In this document: in pieces, positions 26,675 through 35,855 of the stretch
How positions within the stretch are numbered: the first letter of the stretch is position 1
Layout of the letters: each line of letters opens with the position of its first letter
Assembly (NCBI GenBank): GCA_965200505.1
Contig: OZ241343.1
Coordinates: 1,860,001-1,924,000, forward strand
Length of the DNA: 64,000 nucleotides
Direction of reading: 5' to 3'
DNA from: VXNE01 sp965200505
GTDB lineage: Bacteria; Pseudomonadota; Gammaproteobacteria; Pseudomonadales; Azotimanducaceae
Notes under the pieces: generated by a model
What the model saw: the letters and a program-made list of their open reading frames with translations, nothing else
Database searches by the model: none
What the model was told of the DNA's origin: nothing
Position numbers and translations under genes: made by a program

Positions 26675-27775
26675 TCACTGCGGCGGAATCAAACAGGAGT
26701 GGATGGATTCGTCCCCGGGCACTTGGCGCGCCAAGGTGCGGATGGCCAGTTCCGCGTCTTCCAACGCGAAGTCGTGCGTGTGCATGTCCGCGATGGGCAC
26801 TCGGCCGCTTTCGATGAGGCGGATGGCGTTGCGATAGCCAGACGACGTGACGCCGATGGCGCCACGCACGCTGATCTCCTTCATCACGATGAGGTCTGAG
26901 ACGAAATCGTCCACGGGCTTGAAGCCCTTGAGGCCGGCGAGCACCACGGTGCCGCCGGGCCGCGCCATCGAGAGCGCGTCCGCCACCGGCTTGGTCGCGT
27001 AGGCGCTCACGTCCACCACCACGTCGGCGCCGCGGCCGTCGGTGAGGGCGCGCACACGTTCCACGGCGTTCTCGTTGTCCACGTCTATGGTGTGCGCCGC
27101 GCCGAACGCCCGCGCCAACGCGAGCTTCTTCGCGTCCGCCGCCAGCCCCGTCACGATGATGGTGCGAACACCCACTTCGCGGCAGGCCAGCACACTCGCC
27201 AAACCGCGTTGCCCCGGCCCCAAGATGACGACGACGTCGCCCGGCTGGGTATTGGGAATCTCCACCGCCCAGCGAAAACCGGCGCCGAGGGGATTGAACG
27301 CCACGGCGATCTCCGGCGGCAGCGCCGCGTCCATCCGATGGACGATGGAGTTGGGATGCAGGTACATGTACTGCGAATAGCCGCCCCAGAGGCCCGGTGG
27401 TTCCGTGAGCGGCACATAGGAGTAAATCTTCCGCGCTTCGCAGAGGTGGTAGCGGCCGCCCAAGCAGGGGTCGCAGTGGCGGCAAGAGAGCATCGTCTCA
27501 ACGGCCACCCGGTCGCCTTCATCCACGCTCCAACGCGCCGCGGCGCGATCGCCGATCTTGGCGATGCGGCCGAGTGGCTCATGGCCGGGAATCGCCGGCA
27601 CCGGCGTGCGCAGCAGCCCTTCGAACTGCTCATAGTCGCTGCCGCAGATGCCACATGCCTCAAGCCTCAGGATGGCGCCGTCGTCGTCGATGTCCGGCAG
27701 CGGCACATCACGCGGCTCCAAGGCGCGTGGCCCGATCTGCACCATGGCGAACGACGTTTTGGGCAGCGTGTTCAT
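26675..27775 (-). CDS. Zinc-dependent alcohol dehydrogenase (MDR superfamily)
   Basis: The 366-residue product is a medium-chain dehydrogenase with catalytic zinc ligands in ACGICGSDYEQ and GHEPLGRI, structural-zinc cysteines in SCRHCDPCLGGRYHLC, and a Rossmann segment VILGPGQRGLASVLAC. The substrate is unknown; the sorbitol/threonine dehydrogenase subgroup is closest by eye. The ATG at 27775 gives MNTLPKTSFAM; the open frame runs on upstream to 28876 across the divergent Rpn-like gene and is not real there. Confidence 0.88.
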   Translation of the reverse strand: MNTLPKTSFAMVQIGPRALEPRDVPLPDIDDDGAILRLEACGICGSDYEQFEGLLRTPVPAIPGHEPLGRIAKIGDRAAARWSVDEGDRVAVETMLSCRHCDPCLGGRYHLCEARKIYSYVPLTEPPGLWGGYSQYMYLHPNSIVHRMDAALPPEIAVAFNPLGAGFRWAVEIPNTQPGDVVVILGPGQRGLASVLACREVGVRTIIVTGLAADAKKLALARAFGAAHTIDVDNENAVERVRALTDGRGADVVVDVSAYATKPVADALSMARPGGTVVLAGLKGFKPVDDFVSDLIVMKEISVRGAIGVTSSGYRNAIRLIESGRVPIADMHTHDFALEDAELAIRTLARQVPGDESIHSCLIPPQ

Positions 27776-27901
27776 TTGCCGCATCTTCGCGCAACGGCGC
27801 GGCCGGCGCAAAGGCGGGTGCCGATCTCGGCCAAAGGGGCAAGAGAACGCAGGCCAAGCGGCTACGCCGGCCACACTTACGTTTTGAACGTCATGTGCCT
27901 C

Positions 27902-27971
27902 CTCCCACATCCCGCCGGGGCGATGACCCCGGCCACGAAATGGCGATCTCCCACGTCTCGCCGGGCCGATG
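27902..27971 (+). repeat. Imperfect direct repeat with hairpin between divergent genes
   Basis: A 24-base unit at 27902-27925 recurs at 27948-27971 with three mismatches (core CGCCGGG). The first copy overlaps a 7-bp perfect hairpin (GCCGGGG and CCCCGGC, 27914-27933). The region separates the divergent dehydrogenase and Rpn-like genes, so it could hold operators, but a chance GC-rich repeat is possible. Confidence 0.4.
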
Positions 27972-28012
27972 GCGCACCGTGCCGCCGGTGCCGGTGCGCT
28001 ACCGTTTGCTCC

Positions 28013-29032
28013 ATGAGCAATGCGCCACCGCCGGGCAGCGATCCGATCTACAAGCGCCTCTACGCCTTCGCCCGCATGGTGGAGGACCTGCTGCGCAGCC
28101 TCTTCACGGACGCCGAACTCGGCGCGGACTACAACACCCTCGAGAAGCTCCCAACCGAGTACGTGGGCGACGCCCTTCAGCAGAGGCGCGGCGACACGGC
28201 GTGGCGGCTGCGCACCCGCGGCGCCGGCGGCTGGCTGCATGTGCTGGTGATGCTCGAGTTCCAATCCAACTCGGATTCGGCCATGGCGCTGCGGGTGCTG
28301 GAGTACACGGCGCTGCTGTACGGCGAACTGCTGCGTGGCGGCGTTGTGCCGGGTGAGCTGCCGCCGGTGCTGCCGGTGGTGCTGTACAACGGCGACGCGC
28401 CGTGGCGCCCGGCCACCGAGATGCGCGAGCTGATCGCCGCGCCGCCGCCGGTGCTGGCGCCATACCAGCCGTCGCAGCGCCACGTCGTGCTTGACCAACG
28501 CCGCGCGCGGGCGGAAGATTTCAAGCTGCGCGGGCTGACGTGGGAGGTGGCGCAGCTGGAGCAGAGCCGCTCCGCGGCGGACTTGGCGCGGGTGGCGCGG
28601 CGGCTGGCGGCGCTGCTGGGCGGCGCCGGCCAAGGCGAGCTGAGGCGAACGTTCGCGCACTGGCTGTGGGCGCTGAGCCGTGGGCTGGATGACAGCGACC
28701 CAGCCCGGCAGTCGCGCGAAGACTTGGACTTGGAGGAGATGGCCGTGAGTTTGGAAGATCGCGTGAGGGAGTGGCGCAAGCCGTACATCCAGCAAGGCCG
28801 CGAGGAAGGCATCAGAATGGGCCGCGAGCAGGGCATCAGCCAAGTCATGGAGCATGAGCGCCAGTTGCTGCGCCACCTGGCGGCGGTGCGGTTCGACTCG
28901 GCCACGGCGGATCGTCTGGCGGCGGCCATTGGGGGCGAGGCGGATCCACAGCGCTTGATGGCGGTGGGCGAGGCGATCGTGCGCTGCAACACGGGCAGCG
29001 AACTACTGCGGAAGATCGATAGCCGTCGCTGA
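28013..29032 (+). CDS. Rpn/YhgA-like PD-(D/E)XK nuclease
   Basis: The 339-residue product resembles recombination-promoting nucleases (Rpn, formerly transposase-31/YhgA). The N-terminal part begins DPIYKRLYAFARMVEDLL, then the core has Asp in GDTAWRLR and LVMLEFQSNSDSAMALRVLEY, which carries the E-x-Q form of the active site. The middle VLPVVLYNGDAPW is a family signature. The C-terminal part has a helical GREEGIRMGREQGI segment common in this group. Related proteins cut DNA and stimulate RecA-independent recombination. It stands alone. Confidence 0.82.
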   Translation: MSNAPPPGSDPIYKRLYAFARMVEDLLRSLFTDAELGADYNTLEKLPTEYVGDALQQRRGDTAWRLRTRGAGGWLHVLVMLEFQSNSDSAMALRVLEYTALLYGELLRGGVVPGELPPVLPVVLYNGDAPWRPATEMRELIAAPPPVLAPYQPSQRHVVLDQRRARAEDFKLRGLTWEVAQLEQSRSAADLARVARRLAALLGGAGQGELRRTFAHWLWALSRGLDDSDPARQSREDLDLEEMAVSLEDRVREWRKPYIQQGREEGIRMGREQGISQVMEHERQLLRHLAAVRFDSATADRLAAAIGGEADPQRLMAVGEAIVRCNTGSELLRKIDSRR

Positions 29033-29172
29033 GGGGCCGCCAAACCGGGCACCGGAGCACACCGCCGAAGTGGTAGATTGCCCCCGCTGCAGCTAGCGAC
29101 CATCCGGCCCGCTCAGGCTCGCCCGAGCCCTTGAGTGCCGGCCGTTCGCTTGCCAACGGAGGTTCGCCGTTC

Positions 29173-30222
29173 ATGCGCAAACTCGCCCTAATCCTGCTCG
29201 CTTGCTCGGTTTCACTCACGGCGCACGCCGCTGCCGAGGTGAAGGTCGTCATCGTGTCCATGTTCGAACATGGCGCGTTGACGGGCGATCGGCCGGGCGA
29301 GTTCCAGTTTTGGGTGGAACGGCTGCCGCTGCCCGTCGAGCACGATTTCCCCGCTGGCCCTTATCCGTTGCGCGCCAACGACGAGGGCGTCCTAGGCGTT
29401 TGCATCGGCGGCGGCATCGCCAACGCCGCGGCGAGTGTGATGGCGTTGGGGTTCGACCCGCGGTTTGATCTCACGCGTGCCTATTGGCTCATCGCTGGCA
29501 TCGCGGGTGGAGACCCGGAAGATGTGAGCCTGGGCAGTGCGGTGTGGGCGCGTCATGTGGTCGATGGCGATCTGCTGTACGAAATCGACGCCCGCGAGAT
29601 ACCCGAAGGCTGGCCCTACGGCCTGATTCCGCTGGGGGGCGAAGCGCCGGCGCAGAGTGCGGAGGACATCGCCACGGGCTGGACCATCGATAACGTCCAT
29701 TTCGCCCTGAACGCCCCGCTGGCCGAATGGGCCGCGGCGCTCACCCGTTCCCACGCGCTGGCCGACAGCGCGGCGTTGCGGAAGGGGCGGGCGGACTACG
29801 TCGGCTATCCCCGCGCGCAAGCGCCGCCGACGGTGATGCTCGGCGACACGCTCTCCGCCAGCACCTACTGGCACGGTGCCTTGCTGAACGGCTGGGCCAA
29901 CGATTGGGTGCGGCTCTACGGGGGCGAGGACGCCGAGTTCGTCACCACCAACATGGAAGACAGCGGCACGTTGACCGCCATCTCGCGCTTGGCGGACATC
30001 GGCAAGGCGGACCTGGACCGGGTGCTGGTGCTACGCACGGTGAGCAATTTCTCCATGCCGCCGCCGGGCAAGGATGCCGCGTGGAGCGCCACCGCCGAGT
30101 ACCCCGGCCAAGGGCGCCCCGGCTTGGAGGCGGCCTTCCAAGTGGGCAAAGTGGCGGTGCAAGCGCTCGTCGAAGGCTGGGCCGAGCATCGGGAAAGCCC
30201 GCCCCGCGGCGAATTGCGATAG
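29173..30222 (+). CDS. Purine nucleoside permease (NUP)-family exported protein
   Basis: The 349-residue product starts with a signal peptide (MRKLALILLACSVSLTAHA). The mature part is NUP-like: VVIVSMFEHGALTGDRPGEF, GIANAAASVMALGFDPRFDL, AYWLIAGIAGGDPEDVSLGS, and TTNMEDSGTL. No transmembrane helices are seen after the signal, so 'permease' may be a misnomer; the fold looks like a nucleoside phosphorylase-type domain and the protein is probably periplasmic or outer-membrane associated. It is a paralogue of the gene at 34358 and starts the cluster with the TonB receptor and adenosine deaminase, all on one strand. Confidence 0.88.
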   Translation: MRKLALILLACSVSLTAHAAAEVKVVIVSMFEHGALTGDRPGEFQFWVERLPLPVEHDFPAGPYPLRANDEGVLGVCIGGGIANAAASVMALGFDPRFDLTRAYWLIAGIAGGDPEDVSLGSAVWARHVVDGDLLYEIDAREIPEGWPYGLIPLGGEAPAQSAEDIATGWTIDNVHFALNAPLAEWAAALTRSHALADSAALRKGRADYVGYPRAQAPPTVMLGDTLSASTYWHGALLNGWANDWVRLYGGEDAEFVTTNMEDSGTLTAISRLADIGKADLDRVLVLRTVSNFSMPPPGKDAAWSATAEYPGQGRPGLEAAFQVGKVAVQALVEGWAEHRESPPRGELR

Positions 30223-30393
30223 AATGTCGGGCGGGGGTTGTTGGGAGGCAGCTTTCTCTCGTTCGGCAGTCCGCTGGCCGGGGCAGCGCGTTCTTGCCTT
30301 CCACCCTCATGCGGTTGTGAACCCACCACAGGGCGTGGGGCGGCCGTGTGTGCCTTGATGTGCCTTTGAACAGCGATGCACGGAGATTTACCG

Positions 30394-32808
30394 ATGACGA
30401 AACTGGTTCTGCGGGCCGTCCACGGGCTCGCGGCGCTCACCCTTGCTTTGGCCGGCCTGTCCGCAGGCGCTCAGGACGAAGCCGACGAAGAGGTGGTGGA
30501 GCTGGAGGTTTACACCGCCGAGGACGAAGCTGAAGACCCCATCGGCATCCTGCCGTCCGGCCCGATGGAGGCCGTGTTCGGCTTCGACAAGACGTTGCTG
30601 GAGACGCCCCGCTCGGCCACCAGCATCACCATCGAGACCATCGACCAATTCGGCATCACGGAAATCGACGATTTCGTGGTGCTGTCGCCCGGCAGCTTCA
30701 CGCAGTCCTTCTTTGGCGTGTCCGGCTCGTTGGACCTGCGCGGCACCTCCGGCGAGAACTACTTCAACGGCATCCGCCGGCTGGACAACCCAGGCAACTA
30801 CACCGTGCCCATCGGCGCGGCGGACCGGGTGGACATCGTGCGCGGCCCGGCGTCCGTCATCTACGGGCCGAGCAAGATCGGTGGCTACATGAACTTCGTG
30901 CCGAAATCCGCCCGCGCCGAGACCGGGCAATACTTGGAGCACCCCACCGGCGAGTTGTCCGCGGTGGTGGGCAGTTGGGACAAAGCCGTGATCACGGGCG
31001 AAGTCGGCGGGCCGGGGCGCATCGGCGACAAGCCGGCCGGCTACTACCTGTTCGGCCAAATCGAGGATTCAGGCAGCTTCTACCAGAACACCGAACTGCG
31101 CACGACGAACCTGCAAGCCACCTTCAACATCGACTTGACGGATCGTTCGCGCCTCGCGTTCGGCGGCATGCTCTACCGCTTCGACAGCAACCAGGTGGCG
31201 GGCTGGAATCGCATCTCCCAAGCCCTCATTGATGACCGCATCTATGTGACCGGCCTGGCCAAGCCGCTGGACACCGATGGCGACGGCTCCATCTCCCACG
31301 GCGAGTACAACGCGGCCAACGGCGGCGGGGGGATGTTCTCGTTCGTCTTCAATCCCGCCGGCCGAGACGGGCCAGTGAGCTTCGGCGACGACTTCTCTTT
31401 GGATCCGGCCACTGTCGGCACCACGCGGCTGCAGCGAGACCAAGTGCTCGTTTCGCCCGATGACGTGCTGCAGAGCGACAGCATGGTGCTGTATCTGGAT
31501 TTCATCCACACCATGAACGACCGCTGGAGCCTCACCAACAAGCTGTACTACGAGGAGTACGACAACCTGAGCGAAAACGCCTACGGCTTCTCCCAGGAAG
31601 GCAAGACGTGGGTGTTGGAGGATCAGCTGATCTTCAAGTTCTCCCAGGAGTTCGACGCCATGCGCCTGAGCGCGTTGCTGTCGCCCTCCGTTCGCCATAC
31701 GGATTTTGACCGCGGTGACGACTTCATCAACGAGCACTTCGACCGGCGCGACCTCACCCGCCCTTCCACCGCCCGAGACCTGCGCCTCTTGGCGACGCGC
31801 ATCAACAAGGAGTACACCGAGTACCACATCGGCGACCACACCGTCATCGGCGTGGCAGCCCTCGTGGACATGGACTTCAACAACGGCCTCAACATCATTC
31901 TCGGTGTGCGGCAAGACCGCATCGACATGGAGAGCTACGTGGCGGGAGACCTGCTCCTCTTCCCCGAGGATCCGTGGAAGGCCACGGACACCGAAGGGGC
32001 CTTCTCGTGGACGGCGAGCGTTTCCTACACCACGAACTTCGGCTTGGTGCCGTACTTCACGGCCTCCGAGCAGACGACGATGATCACCAGCCAGCAAGGG
32101 GACATCGCCGCGGAGAACATCCGGGATGGTGAAGCCGTGGCCGGCTCCGAGCTGATCGAGGGTGGCGTGAAGGGCTCGTTCCTCGACAACCGGCTGTTCA
32201 TGCAGGCGGCGTATTACGAGCAGGAACGCATCGATTTCAGCGCCCAGTCCATCGTGACGAACCAAGCGTCCAAGACGGAGGGCTTCGAGTTCGAGTTGCG
32301 TTGGCTGGCCAGCGAGAAGCTGACGCTCACGGCCGCCTTCACGAACATCGAGGTCGTCAACCTGAGCACCCTGGACGGCGGCGGCCGGTTCAGCTTCCTC
32401 GGCGCGGACGACTTGCCGGACACGCCACCGTGGATGTTCTACGGCGGCACCGTCGGCGGCTTCGTCACCTTGGCCAACAACCCGGAGGCCCGGCGCGCCG
32501 GCATCCCTGAGAACATCCTGAGCTTGAGCGCCATCTACGATGTGGGCAATGGCTGGAAGGTGTTCGGCAGCGTGACGGACGTGGACAGCGTTTACTCCGG
32601 GTTCTCCCAAGCGGTGGAGTTGCCGGCCTACACGTTGGTGAACGCCGGCCTGCAGTACGACGCCGAACGGTGGAGCCTCACGTTGAACGGCAAGAACCTG
32701 ACGGACGAGGAGTATTTCCGCTCCAACTTCCCGAACCTGTTCGGCTCCGTGATCGTGCTGCCGGAGCTGCCGCGGCACTTCCAAGCCTCGGTGGCGTTCC
32801 GGTTCTAG
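30394..32808 (+). CDS. TonB-dependent outer-membrane receptor
   Basis: The 804-residue product is predicted to import a ligand across the outer membrane using TonB energy. It has a signal peptide (to about residue 26, ending LSAGAQ), an acidic N-terminal stretch, a plug domain (SATSITIETIDQFG, LDLRGTSGENYFNGI, DRVDIVRGPASVIYGP) and a beta-barrel ending in an aromatic residue, FQASVAFRF. ATG 30394 is chosen over 30376 because GGAG lies eight bases before it. The plug resembles siderophore receptors, but the flanking NUP proteins and exported adenosine deaminase suggest a purine nucleoside or nucleotide as ligand (inference). Confidence 0.92.
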   Translation: MTKLVLRAVHGLAALTLALAGLSAGAQDEADEEVVELEVYTAEDEAEDPIGILPSGPMEAVFGFDKTLLETPRSATSITIETIDQFGITEIDDFVVLSPGSFTQSFFGVSGSLDLRGTSGENYFNGIRRLDNPGNYTVPIGAADRVDIVRGPASVIYGPSKIGGYMNFVPKSARAETGQYLEHPTGELSAVVGSWDKAVITGEVGGPGRIGDKPAGYYLFGQIEDSGSFYQNTELRTTNLQATFNIDLTDRSRLAFGGMLYRFDSNQVAGWNRISQALIDDRIYVTGLAKPLDTDGDGSISHGEYNAANGGGGMFSFVFNPAGRDGPVSFGDDFSLDPATVGTTRLQRDQVLVSPDDVLQSDSMVLYLDFIHTMNDRWSLTNKLYYEEYDNLSENAYGFSQEGKTWVLEDQLIFKFSQEFDAMRLSALLSPSVRHTDFDRGDDFINEHFDRRDLTRPSTARDLRLLATRINKEYTEYHIGDHTVIGVAALVDMDFNNGLNIILGVRQDRIDMESYVAGDLLLFPEDPWKATDTEGAFSWTASVSYTTNFGLVPYFTASEQTTMITSQQGDIAAENIRDGEAVAGSELIEGGVKGSFLDNRLFMQAAYYEQERIDFSAQSIVTNQASKTEGFEFELRWLASEKLTLTAAFTNIEVVNLSTLDGGGRFSFLGADDLPDTPPWMFYGGTVGGFVTLANNPEARRAGIPENILSLSAIYDVGNGWKVFGSVTDVDSVYSGFSQAVELPAYTLVNAGLQYDAERWSLTLNGKNLTDEEYFRSNFPNLFGSVIVLPELPRHFQASVAFRF

Positions 32809-32902
32809 GCGACGCCGCGGTTTGCGGAGCGAACGAGGGGAACGCTTCGGGCGCACACCGGTGCGCCTGACCCGGCCGGCGCCTGGCATCGCCGGCCGGG
32901 GC

Positions 32903-34339
32903 GTGGGGCTCTTCCCCTTTGCGTGCAGGCGGTGGTGGCGCACGGCATCGTGTGCCGGCGTCCTCGTCCTAGCCAGCGCCACAGCCACAGCGCAAGATTG
33001 GTTCGAGACATTCAAGGACACGGCCACACCGGCCGAGCTGCATCGCTTCCTGCACGCCATGCCCAAGGGTGGCGACCTGCATCTGCACCTTGGCGGCTCC
33101 GTGTTCTCCGAGTGGTACTTCGACTTGGCCATCGAGCAGGCGGCCAACGGCTACCGCTACTTCACCAAGGTGCGAATCGAGAACTGCGCCGATGCGGCGC
33201 CGCCACCTCGCCGCCCGCCCTACCTGTTCCGCTTCCACACCGTCGATCAACACACCCTGGAGGGGTTCAGCGCCTGCGAACGCTCCGAATACGTGCCGTT
33301 GGCGAGCTTGACCGGACAGACGAAGGCCGCGTGGCTCGACAGCCTGCGGCTCGACAAGGCGCATGAGGGGCGTGACGAGTTCTTCGAGGCGCATTGGGCC
33401 CGCTTGGGCGACCTGACGCGGAACCCGCACTTGGTGGCCGAGGCGCTGTACCGCAACATGGCGGCGTTCGGCGAGGAAGGCGTGGCCTACATCGAGCCTC
33501 AGGTTGCGGTGCAGGGGCTGCGCACCGCCGCTGGCGAAGCCTTGGACCCAGACGCGGTGATGGACATCTACCGCCAACGCATTGCGCAGCCGGACGCGCA
33601 AGCCACCGGCGTGACGGTGCGGATGCAGCTCTCGTTGCTGCGCTTCCGGCCGGATGCGGAGGCACAACTGGAGCGGCTCTACGACATCGCGGCGCGCCAC
33701 AAGGAGATCGTGGCCGTGAACATGGTGGGGCGCGAAGACAACGACAAGGGCTATCCGCTGCGCTTCCTCGACACGCTGCGCGCGCTTCGGCGGCAACACA
33801 GCGGCGTGCGTCTAGCCATCCACGCCGGCGAGGTGGACGAGCCCAACCACCACGTGCGCGACACCCTGCTGCTCGGTGCCGAGCGCATCGGCCACGGCCT
33901 CAACCTCATCACAGACCCGCAAACCCTGACGGCGATGCGCCACGGCCCCTACATGGTGGAAATCAACCTCATCTCCAACCTGCTGTTGGAATACGTGGAC
34001 GACTATGCCCAGCATCCCTTCCCGGAGTACTTGCGCATCGGCGTGCCCGTGGCCCTCTCCACGGACGACCGCGGCATGTGGGATTCCACCCTCACAGACG
34101 AGTTCTTCGTCGCCGTGACCGAGTATGACCTCACTTGGCAGGAAATCGAGCGCCTGAGCCGCAGTTCGCTGCGCCATAGCTTCCTTGAGGAAGCAGAGAA
34201 GGCGGCCTTGTTGAACGATTACACGCGGCGCATCGAGCAGTTCGTGGCGTCGTTCCGGGCCGACGGCATGGACGCCTTCGCCGACCGGCGCCCGCCCCTG
34301 CGCGGCTTCATTTGCCGACGTTATGGGCTGTGCCCGTAA
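32903..34339 (+). CDS. Exported adenosine deaminase-like protein
   Basis: This is predicted to deaminate adenosine (or a related purine) to inosine outside the cytoplasm. The 478-residue product from GTG 32903 begins with a signal peptide ending TATA-Q near residue 31. A TTG at 32822 would add 27 residues and cannot be excluded. It has the metal-ligand motif GGDLHLHLGGS, the catalytic HAGEVDEP, RIGHGLNL, and STDDRGMW, all four zinc/catalytic sites of the deaminase family. Its size and export recall the secreted ADGF/ADA2 type. It lies 94 bases after the TonB receptor and 18 before the second NUP gene. Confidence 0.9.
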   Translation: MGLFPFACRRWWRTASCAGVLVLASATATAQDWFETFKDTATPAELHRFLHAMPKGGDLHLHLGGSVFSEWYFDLAIEQAANGYRYFTKVRIENCADAAPPPRRPPYLFRFHTVDQHTLEGFSACERSEYVPLASLTGQTKAAWLDSLRLDKAHEGRDEFFEAHWARLGDLTRNPHLVAEALYRNMAAFGEEGVAYIEPQVAVQGLRTAAGEALDPDAVMDIYRQRIAQPDAQATGVTVRMQLSLLRFRPDAEAQLERLYDIAARHKEIVAVNMVGREDNDKGYPLRFLDTLRALRRQHSGVRLAIHAGEVDEPNHHVRDTLLLGAERIGHGLNLITDPQTLTAMRHGPYMVEINLISNLLLEYVDDYAQHPFPEYLRIGVPVALSTDDRGMWDSTLTDEFFVAVTEYDLTWQEIERLSRSSLRHSFLEEAEKAALLNDYTRRIEQFVASFRADGMDAFADRRPPLRGFICRRYGLCP

Positions 34340-34357
34340 GCCTGAGGAGGCACCGCT

Positions 34358-35440
34358 GTGAGACCTTTGCCGCCCATCCTGTTCGGTCGCCTTGGCGGGT
34401 GCCTCGCCTTGGGGTTTGCCCTCGCCCAACACGCGGCCCACGCCGACGAGCCGCTTCCCGTGAAAGTGGTGATCGTCACCATGTTCGAGATCGGCGCGGA
34501 CGAAGGCGACGCGCCGGGCGAGTTCCAACTTTGGAAGGAACGCCGCGACTTGGACGTGCGGCTGCCGTTCCCGCACTCGCACCACGACCTGTTCTACAAC
34601 CCCGAATCACAGATTCTCGGCATGGTGACCGGCATTGGCACCGCCAAGGCGACGGCGGCCACCATGGCGTTGGGGTTGGATCCACGTTTTGACCTCAGAA
34701 AGGCTTACTGGCTCGTCGCCGGCATCGCCGGCATCGACCCGGAAGACGCCTCCATCGGCTCGGCCGTTTGGTCCGCGTACTTGGTGGATGGCGATCTCGC
34801 GTACGAAATCGACGCCCGCGAAAAGCCCGCCGATTGGCCCACCGGCTACTTCGCGCGCCGCTCGCAGCGCCCGTTCGACCCCAACAAGCCCGACCCGGTG
34901 GAAGGCGAGATGCACGTCGCCAACATCGCGCTGCGCGATTGGGCCTACGACCTCACGAAGGGCTTGAAGCTCTTCGATTCCGAGAGCCTCGCCGCCGCCC
35001 GCGCACCGTTCACCGAGCACCCCAACGCCCGCAAACCCCCGTTCGTGCTGAAGGGCGGCCACATCGCCGCGATGACGTTCTGGCACGGCGCACTGATGAA
35101 CGATTGGGCGAACGACTGGGTGCGATACTGGTCTGAAGGCGCCGCGGACTACGTGACCTCGGCGATGGAGGAGACGGGCACCTTCCTCTCCGTCGAATAC
35201 CTGCACCGCCTGGGCCGCGTGGACCGGAACCGCGTGATGGTGCTGCGCGCCGGCAGCAACTACACCATGCCGCCCCCGGGCGTCTCCGCCGCGGACTACC
35301 TGCTGCGCGAAAAGAAGGGCTACTCCGGCATGGAAGCCGCGCTGGAAGCCCTCTATCTGGTGGGCTCCACGGTGATTGACGAACTGCTGGCGAACTGGGA
35401 CACCTACGAGGCGACGATTCCGGGCGAGAGCGAGGAGTAA
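34358..35440 (+). CDS. Purine nucleoside permease (NUP)-family exported protein, second copy
   Basis: The 360-residue product is a paralogue of the one at 29173, with a signal peptide (LGGCLALGFALAQHAAHA) and shared blocks: VVIVTMFEIGADEGDAPGEF, GIGTAKATAATMALGLDPRF, AYWLVAGIAGIDPEDASIGS, and TSAMEETGTFL. The GTG start at 34358 has a strong GAGGAGG seven bases upstream. It is the last gene of the nucleoside cluster, probably co-transcribed with the adenosine deaminase gene. As with its paralogue, no membrane segments follow the signal. Confidence 0.88.
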   Translation: MRPLPPILFGRLGGCLALGFALAQHAAHADEPLPVKVVIVTMFEIGADEGDAPGEFQLWKERRDLDVRLPFPHSHHDLFYNPESQILGMVTGIGTAKATAATMALGLDPRFDLRKAYWLVAGIAGIDPEDASIGSAVWSAYLVDGDLAYEIDAREKPADWPTGYFARRSQRPFDPNKPDPVEGEMHVANIALRDWAYDLTKGLKLFDSESLAAARAPFTEHPNARKPPFVLKGGHIAAMTFWHGALMNDWANDWVRYWSEGAADYVTSAMEETGTFLSVEYLHRLGRVDRNRVMVLRAGSNYTMPPPGVSAADYLLREKKGYSGMEAALEALYLVGSTVIDELLANWDTYEATIPGESEE

Positions 35441-35504
35441 CCGCCGCCAAGGACTGCGCTCGACGCTCAGTGCGTGGTACCGGGCATCGAGCCTTGTGAA
35501 GGAT

Positions 35505-35580
35505 TGGCTCCGCCTGCTGGGCTCGAACCAGCGACCCGCTGATTAACAGTCAGCTGCTCTACCAACTGAGCTAAGGCGGA
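35505..35580 (-). tRNA. tRNA-Asn (anticodon GTT)
   Basis: The 76-base gene reads 5' to 3' on the - strand from 35580. The acceptor arms TCCGCCT and AGGCGGA pair perfectly, the anticodon loop CTGTTAA gives GTT, the T-loop is TTCGAGC, the discriminator is G and CCA is encoded. Its 3' end faces the nucleoside cluster; its 5' end faces the defence-like operon. Confidence 0.96.
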
Positions 35581-35855
35581 AAGGGGTGCTATTCTAGCGG
35601 CTCGCGGATGCGAGTCAACCGAAGATGAGGTCATGACGCGAATGCGGTTCGCCGATTCGCCTTCATCAGGCGATTCCCTCGCAGGGAAGCCGAGCGTAGC
35701 CCTCGGTCGTGGGATATCTGCCCCCGGCATTTCCGCCAGTCGCTTCACTGGCCGTCATGCCTCTCCCTATGACGCAACGCCTCCCCCGCTCCCGTGTGAC
35801 GCCCTGTGGCCAGACCGTGAGTTTTCGTGTTGCCATGCTGTGCAATAATCGGGGC

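Noticed and set aside
27776..28876. Extension of the dehydrogenase open frame across the Rpn-like gene
   Set aside because: It is antisense to a gene with clear family motifs, and the dehydrogenase has a normal start at 27775.
35505..35580. tRNA-Asn as attachment site of the defence operon
   Set aside because: Most integrases use the tRNA 3' end, which points away from the operon; no repeat of the tRNA end was seen near 47.3 kb and no integrase gene is present.
35709..35855. Longer start for the kinase-ATPase fusion
   Set aside because: The added 49 residues have no conserved sequence; ATG 35856 directly precedes the NERD-like domain.
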